The position numbers and the translations under genes are program-made. Below are positions 58,764 through 64,000 of a stretch of 64,000 nt of DNA, in pieces. Source of the stretch: DATAGF01 sp963835685 (GTDB lineage Bacteria; Actinomycetota; Thermoleophilia; Miltoncostaeales; Miltoncostaeaceae). The stretch covers positions 341,902 to 405,901 of the forward strand of contig CAWIGI010000004.1 of assembly GCA_963835685.1 (NCBI GenBank), in the 5' to 3' direction. The notes below the pieces were generated by a model. It was not told the origin of the DNA, did no database searches, and saw nothing but the letters and a program-made list of their open reading frames with translations. Numbering within the stretch: position 1 is the first letter of the stretch; each line of letters opens with the position of its first letter.

Positions 58764-59877
58764 TCAACCCAGGCGCGTGCCCAGTTCACGCAGGCGCGAG
58801 ACCGGCTCGGCCGAGAAGACGAACCGCACGTACCGAGCGGCGACTCGCCGCCCCAGCCCGTCATGGGCGTCGCCGCGACCCCCGCGGCCATCAACGCCTC
58901 CGAGGACATCGAGGTCTCGACCAGCAGCGACCACCCACCAGCCGGCCTTCACCATCTTCCACCCGGGAGCGCGCCCAGAATCGTGTCGCGGCGCCGCTCC
59001 AACTCGTCCACGCACTCGGCCACGTGCGCCTGCGGCCCGCGCAGCACGGCCTCGGCGGCCCGCCGGGCCACGGACACCGCGCCGGTCGTGTTGTAGACGT
59101 GGACCCAGCCGGCGTCGCTGACGACCCAGGCAGGCCCGGCGATCCAGCCCACGCGCCAGCCGATCATCCGGTACGCCTTGGACATCGAACCCGCGATCAC
59201 GGTCCGCTCGGCCATGCCCTCGTGCTCCAGCGGCCCGCACAGCTCGCGGCCGTCGAAGACGAGGGCCTCCATCGCGGCGTCGTACAGGAGGAAGAGGTCG
59301 TGCTCGTTGCACAGCCGCGCGATGTCCGCCCAGTCCGCGCGCGCCAGCACGCACCCGGACGGCATCGACGGGCTCATCATCAGCAGCGCGACGGTCCGGG
59401 GCGAGATCACGGCCGCCAGCGCGTCGCGGTCCAGCCGCCATTCGCCGTCGACCACGGCCAGCGGCGCGAACACCGAACGCCGCCCGCCAGCCGCACCCGG
59501 TTCACGAGCCCCGCGTAGATCGGGTCGGTCAACACCACCTCGTCGCCGGGGTCGATCGTCGCCAGCAGGATGTCCAGCACGGCCTCGCAGCCACCGCAGG
59601 TCACGACGATCTCGGAGCCCGGTCGTACACGTGCCCGTGCCGCGCCGCGATGTGGTCGGAGATCGCCGCGCGCAAGCCCGAGGTCGCCGGTGAACGGCAG
59701 CCATGAGTTCGAGACCGGCAGATCCAGGGCCGAGCGGGTGACCGCCACCGCCTCGGGCGGCAGCGGCAGATCGGTGTCGAGGATCTCAAGCCGCAGCACG
59801 TCCGCCCCGATCGCGGCGTCCGCGACCTGGTCGATCCCGAATCCGGCCACTCCTTCCATGCGCGCAGCGCGCTTCAT
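58764..59877 (-). CDS. PLP-dependent class I/II aminotransferase, frameshifted
   Basis: About 370 residues. Seen: MEGVAGFGIDQVADAAIGAD, IVVTCGGCEAVLDILLATID, VVLTDPIYAGLVNRVRLAGG, LMMSPSMPSGCVLARADWAD, LFLLYDAAMEALVFDGRELC with the PLP-binding Asp, and TVIAGSMSKAYRMIGWRVGW, where Lys in SMSKAYRM is the Schiff-base lysine. The end YVRFVFSAEPVSRLRELGTR is typical. Shifts near 59690, 59625, 59485 and 58945. Substrate unknown. Its ATG overlaps the end of the XRE-cupin regulator, so the two form a unit. Confidence 0.85.
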
Positions 59878-60397
59878 CGCGACGACCTCCCGGTCAGGAT
59901 CAGCAGGGTGCCCGAGGCGGCCTCGAGCGCTTCGTAGACGTGCGGGACCGAGCCGGAGTAGGACGCGTAGTCGCCCGGGCCGAGCTCCACCACCGCGTCG
60001 GCCGGCCCGACCCGCACGCGACCCTCGTGCACTCAGCCGCTCCTCCACGCCGAACGGGTGCGGCGGCGCCGAGCGCACCTCGCCCACGTGGAAGCGGATC
60101 GCGTACAGCTCGCCGAATACGCCCGGCCGCTCGAAGCGGTCGAGCAGGTGGGCGTCCATCGCCGCGCCCTCGACGCACGCCGTCCCCCGCGCCACCACGA
60201 CCGACGCGGGCGCGCGCTCGAGCAGCGCCGCCAGTGGCACGCCCAGCGCATCGGCCAGCGCGTACAGCGTGTCGAGGGTCGGGTTCCCGTCCCGCGCTCC
60301 AACGCCGTGATCGTGTTGCGCGCGACGCCCGAGCCCGCGCGAGCTCCAGCACCGAGACGTCGCCCCGCAGCGCCCGTAGGTTCATGCTGCCCACCAT
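59874..60397 (-). CDS. XRE-cupin transcriptional regulator, frameshifted
   Basis: About 174 residues: a short HTH_3 domain (MNLRALRGDVSVLEL, then GNPTLDTLYALADALGVPLA in helix 4-5) followed by a cupin_2 sensor domain (VEGAAMDAHLLDRFERPGVF, LYAIRFHVGEVRSAPPHPFG, VELGPGDYASYSGSVPHVYE, TLLILTGR). Shifts near 60345, 60298 and 60030. Such regulators often control amino-acid or polyamine metabolism genes, in line with the co-transcribed aminotransferase. ATG 60397 or 60385 are both possible. Confidence 0.8.
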
Positions 60398-60412
60398 AAT
60401 GGGCAGAAGTGC

Positions 60413-60826
60413 TCAGCGCAATGACGCGATCCGCCAAGAGTCGCCGACGCGCTCCAGCTGCAGCGTGTCCCGGGAGGGCGGCTGGCCCTGCGCCGCGCTG
60501 TTGACCTCCGCGGTCGCCTTGTCGTCGTCGACCTTGATCGCCCCGATCGTCAGCGTCGGCGCCTGCACGTCACCGAGCCCCTGGCGCAGCGCGACCTCGC
60601 ACGGGAGGCCCGCCTGCTCGACCTCCTGGACGAGATCGGGGGCGAGCAACCGGTCGCACAGGCCCTGGTAGTCCTTGGCCGCGGTGGCGCGCCCGAAGGC
60701 CTCCACAGCAGCCTGCACCTGCTCGGTGTCCGAGGGTCCACCGCCGCACCCGGACAGGCTTGCCGCGACCAGCAAGACGGCGACGAAGCAGGGACGCACG
60801 GGGCGGAGCATAGAATGGCTCCGCAT
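60413..60826 (-). CDS. Lipoprotein with NTF2-like domain
   Basis: 137 residues with no apparent shift. The signal peptide ends in lipobox SLSGC (Cys about residue 27). The mature part reads EQVQAAVEAFGRATAAKDYQ, LCDRLLAPDLVQEVEQAGLP, then strands PTLTIGAIKVDDDKATAEVN and LQLERVGDSWRIASL, the order of a small NTF2/SnoaL-like cone fold. ATG 60826 shares CATG with the divergent gene's ATG; ATG 60811 would still keep the signal peptide. Function unknown. Confidence 0.75.
   Translation of the reverse strand: MRSHSMLRPVRPCFVAVLLVAASLSGCGGGPSDTEQVQAAVEAFGRATAAKDYQGLCDRLLAPDLVQEVEQAGLPCEVALRQGLGDVQAPTLTIGAIKVDDDKATAEVNSAAQGQPPSRDTLQLERVGDSWRIASLR
60811..60816 (+). promoter_or_regulatory. -10 box TAGAAT, leaderless-type
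   Basis: TAGAAT lies 8 nt before the ATG at 60825, with no Shine-Dalgarno between. Confidence 0.5.
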
Positions 60827-61391
60827 GTCGACTGCGGGACCGATCGGACCGCGGCTGCGGTGCTACCGCTGCTGGTCACAGGACCTCGAGGTCCAGGTCC
60901 ACTATGAGGGCATTCACCGGATCCACCCGGACTCAGGGCGCCGTGCCGAGGTCGTCGACGAGCTGCAGGAAGCCGTCGTCCAGTGCCTTGACTGCATGCA
61001 CGATCAGCCCCACCTGGTCTTCCACAACGACCGCATCGAGCCGGTCGAGGATCGCTGGGAGCGGATGGTGGTGGGCACACCCGGGGCGGCGTCCTGCACC
61101 GTGACGGTGGACGCGGAGTCCGTGGAGACGTGCTCGGGCCCGGAGGCCGCGGACGCACTGGCGTACGCCGCGTTCGGCGACCACGGGACGCGCGAGTTCT
61201 TCACCCATGTGCGTTTCCACAAGCACGAGGAGGAGCAGATCGTCGTGCACCTGCTCGTGGAGCTGTACGCCCGCTCGTCCGAGGAGGCGACGGGCGTGCT
61301 CGAGGACGCGGCGCGGGGAGCGCTCGCGATCACGAGCCTCGCCGAGGAGTCACGCCCACCCGCGGCGACCTCCGGCGACCATCCGCACTAA
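60825..61391 (+). CDS. Hypothetical protein with zinc-ribbon-like start
   Basis: 188 residues in one clean frame. The N-terminal part has a possible split zinc ribbon (LRCYRCWSQDLEVQVHY and VVQCLDCMHDQPHLVFHNDR, two C-x-x-C pairs). The remainder is mixed alpha/beta (EFFTHVRFHKHEEEQIVVHL, ARSSEEATGVLEDAARGALA). No signal peptide. The Cys pairs suggest metal or nucleic-acid binding, but no family is recognised. It is read from a leaderless-type promoter, divergent from the lipoprotein. Confidence 0.65.
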   Translation: MSTAGPIGPRLRCYRCWSQDLEVQVHYEGIHRIHPDSGRRAEVVDELQEAVVQCLDCMHDQPHLVFHNDRIEPVEDRWERMVVGTPGAASCTVTVDAESVETCSGPEAADALAYAAFGDHGTREFFTHVRFHKHEEEQIVVHLLVELYARSSEEATGVLEDAARGALAITSLAEESRPPAATSGDHPH

Positions 61392-61401
61392 GCTGGTCGG
61401 C

Positions 61402-61490
61402 ATGAAATTGACCTGGTGGTCCTCCGCATGCTGGCCGTGATCTTCGCGTTCACCGCCGGCGCCTGGGGCTCAGGCGGAGGCCGCGACTAG
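61402..61490 (+). pseudogene. Possible very small hydrophobic peptide, frameshifted
   Basis: ATG 61402 gives MKLTWW; after one shift near 61420 it could continue LRMLAVIFAFTAGAWGSGGG to a TAG. It would be a single-pass peptide of about 30 residues. Unsupported by family, so only tentative. It overlaps the tail of the convergent ATPase gene. Confidence 0.2.
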
Positions 61491-64000
61491 CGGGCTCCAT
61501 GCCGAGCTCCCGGTAGAGGGCCTCGGCCTGACCTTGGAGCTCGGTGGCGCGGGCGTCGCCGAGCCGCGCCAAAACCGCGCGTGCTCGCTCCACGTGTGCG
61601 CGAGCCACGGCCGGGCGCCCATGCGCTGGTTCATCGCCGCGGCGGCCTGGAAGTGCGCCTCCGCGGCTTCGTAGCGCTCGAGCAGCACCGCGAGGATGCC
61701 GAGCGGTCGCGCCGTCGAGTCCAGCGCCATCTCCGGGACGGCCACCGCGGTGTGCTCCGCGTACGGCGCCAGCAGGTCGTACAGGCCCGGCGCGGGCGCC
61801 ACGTCGTTGAGCAGCGCGCAGGTCTCCGCGAGGAGGCAGATGCTCACGAACCACTGCTCGTCCACGTGCCAGTCCGCCAGGTCGTGGCTCGTGATCTCGG
61901 CCACCAACGGCGCCGCCTCGTCCACCCGGCCGAGCCGCGCGCAGCAGTGCGCGAGCACGGAGCGGTGCACGAGCGGCGAGGGGAAGGCCGGCTCGTCGTC
62001 GCGCACCTCGGCCAGGTAGGCCTCGAGGCCGCCGCGCGCGCAGCACAGCAGGAACCGCTGCAGCATCCGCGCCGCGCCCGCGTTCCAGGCCAGAGCGGAT
62101 CCGCCGATCTCGGCGGCACGCCGCACAAACCCGGGCGCCTCGTCAAAACGCACCTGGGTGAGCGCCAACGTCGCGTGCGCGGCGGACAACATCCACAGCT
62201 GCGCGGGCTGGCGGAGCTCGTTCGCGACGCGCGTCATCGCGGCCAGCTCCCGCGCTCGCCGGTCCGGGTCGCCGATCTCCCACGAGGCCCAGAACGCGTG
62301 CTCGTGGCCGTCGAAGAGCCGCTCTCGGTCGCCGGCGACGGTCGCCAGCTCCTGACCATCTCCCCTGCGTTGGCCAGCCGCGTCTCGACCGTGTGCGGCG
62401 CGTGCAGCGCCGATTCGGCGGCGGCCAGCGCGGACGCGATCGTCACGGGATCGCCGATCCGGCGGGCCATCTGGATCGCCTCCTCCATCAGCACCTCGCG
62501 GCGCGCGCGCGTGGGTCCGTGGCGCAGCGCGGCGGCCAGTCGCGAGAGCAGCCGGACGCGCAGCGCGCTGTCGGCCGTGCCCACGACCGAGATCCCCTCC
62601 TCCAGCAGCGGGACCAGGCGGTCGTCCGTGAGCCCGTGGCTCCAGAGGAAGCGGCCGCCGTAGCCCGCCGTGCCGCGCGCGAGCAGCTCGGACTCCCCCG
62701 CGGCCCGCGCGACGTCCGCGGCGCACAGGAACGTCGCTTTCGCGCGCACGTCATCGCCCTGGCGCGCCTGAGCCTCCCCCAGCGCCAACAGCACCGCGCA
62801 GCGCTCCGCGGGCGTTGCCCCCCTCGAACGCGGCGAGCGCCAGCTCGTACAGGCGCACCGCCTCCTCGTACGCGTGCAGCGCGATCGCGCGCGCTCCGGC
62901 GCGGGAGGCGTAGTCGACCGCCTTGCTCGACCCCGCCCTCGTAGAAGTGGTGCGCGAGCTCGGCCAGGTAGGGCAGGGTCCGGCAATCGGCCTCCAGCGC
63001 CTCGCCGACGCGCCGATGGAGGTCGACCCGGCGCGCGCGCGAGAAGCGTCCTGGTACGCGGCGTCGCGGATCAGCGCGTGGGCGAACCGCATGCGGCCGA
63101 TCGAGCCCGGGACGTCCGAGGACCACACGCGCCTGCATGGCCTCGTCGAGCAGCAGCCAGGACCGCGCCGCGCGTCAAGCCCGCTGACCCGCGCGAGCAC
63201 GGCGAGGTCGAACTCGCGGCCCAGCACGGACGCCAGCGTCAGCAGCGCGTTGCAGTCTCGCGGACAGGTGGCGCAGGCGACGCTCCGATCGTCTCGCGCA
63301 CGCTCTGTGCGGGATCTACGAAGCCCGGCCCTCTTTGCCGAGCAGGCGCGCCGACCTCGGCGAGGAACAGCGGGTTGCCCGCCGTCTCGGCGTGGCCGGC
63401 CGCGACCAGATCGGCGGGCGGCGACCCGGTGACCTCGACGATCGCGCGTGCCAAGCCGGTGAGCCCGTCGAGCGCGTCCCGCGTGACCGGCTCCCGCGCG
63501 AGCTCGGCGAGCTGTCGCGGAGCGGTGCGGGCAGCGCCGTCGACCTCGCGGTAGGCGCCGACGAGCAGGATCCGGCCGGGCGATACGGGGGCGACGAAGT
63601 GCAGGAAGAGCAGCGAGGGCGCGTCGGCGGCGTGCAGGTCGTCGAGCAGGAGCACAGCGGCCGCGGCGCCGCCGCCTCGAGGAGCCGGGTGAGCGAATCG
63701 AAGAGCCGGAAGCGCGCGCCCTCGGGCTCGACGGCGGCGCCCGGCCCCAGCTCGGGCAGCACCGCGCCAGCACCGGCAGCAGCCGCGCGAGGTCGGCTCG
63801 ACCCCGGCGCCCAGTTGCCCGCGCAGCGCTTTCTGCCTCGGCGCGGCGGACGTACGCGCGCAGGGACTGCACCCACGGCCAGTACGCGGGCGCGCCGCCC
63901 GCCTCCCAGCAGCGGCCGACGATCACCTGCGCGCCGCGCGCCCGGGCTCGCGTGCTCAGCTCCTCCGCGAGCCGGCTCTTGCCGATCCCCGGCTCGCCGA
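61450..64000 (-). CDS. Large AAA/STAND-type ATPase regulator with helical repeats (partial, frameshifted)
   Basis: The 5' end lies beyond the window. The visible part, about 845 residues in shifting frames, starts at the Walker A (GEPGIGKSRLAEELSTRARA), continues with VIVGRCWEAGGAPAYWPWVQ, Walker B VLLLDDLHAADAPSLLFLHF, LLVGAYREVDGAARTAPRQL, LLTLASVLGREFDLAVLARV and FAHALIRDAAYQDASRARA. A long TPR-like helical region then follows (HAYEEAVRLYELALAAFEGG through ALYRELGMEPAS). This is the layout of MalT/LuxR-type or cyclase-linked predicted ATPases. No C-terminal HTH is seen. The end is uncertain (TGA 61450, or TAG at 61487-61489 in another frame). Confidence 0.78.

Overview
The window is high-GC DNA from an actinobacterium. 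A Thermoleophilia/Solirubrobacterales-like genome fits best, on gene content rather than on any search: a SigH-type sigma factor, the pspA/pspAA/htpX/pspAB set, a DEDD-exonuclease/GIY-YIG fusion, many GTG starts, and the run glmU-prs-rplY-pth-mfd-PPIase-mazG-eno. Several genes look leaderless, with a TAnnnT box 6 to 11 nt before the start codon.

Bases 1 to 26.4 kb hold housekeeping and envelope genes: cysS-rlmB, sigH, a glycosyltransferase, a methyltransferase, a CoA-transferase/acylphosphatase pair, and the membrane-stress genes pspA-pspAA and htpX-pspAB. A quinone-stress-like cassette (MarR regulator, esterase, VOC dioxygenase) with its own operator sits between those two pairs. Further on are a repair block (exonuclease/GIY-YIG, mutY, mutT) and phoU. 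The most notable locus is 19.0 to 21.2 kb, where a cobalamin riboswitch precedes two secreted proteins: a DUF4430 (transcobalamin-C-like) protein and an alpha-toroid protein. Together they look like a split bacterial counterpart of transcobalamin/intrinsic factor. tRNA-Gln, glmU and prs follow.

Bases 26.4 to 31.2 kb are a decayed prophage integrated at the 3' end of prs. It has a 16-nt att-like duplication, paired CGTCTGTCC arm repeats at both ends, an integrase remnant fused to a capsid remnant, a terminase large subunit and an HNH nuclease. Bases 31.4 to 42 kb return to chromosomal genes (tandem Tat ferritin-like proteins, L,D-transpeptidase, rplY, pth, mfd, PPIase, mazG), interrupted by an IS110-family element whose upstream non-coding sequence folds like a bridge RNA.

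From about 42.1 kb onward nearly every gene carries one or more one-base frameshifts. At about 44.07 kb the N-terminus of enolase is joined directly to the C-terminus of an ABC-2 permease. This is very probably a chimeric assembly junction inside low-accuracy sequence. Beyond it are a two-component system with a DrrAB-like ABC exporter, an RTX-like beta-roll protein, a large PKD-repeat surface protein, an aldolase, hydrolases, YeeE/YedE sulfur-transport halves, a PfkB kinase, an aminotransferase with an XRE-cupin regulator, and a large ATPase regulator running off the end. A 74-base poly-T run at 58.6 kb also suggests a technical fault. Reading frames right of 42 kb should be treated as approximate.
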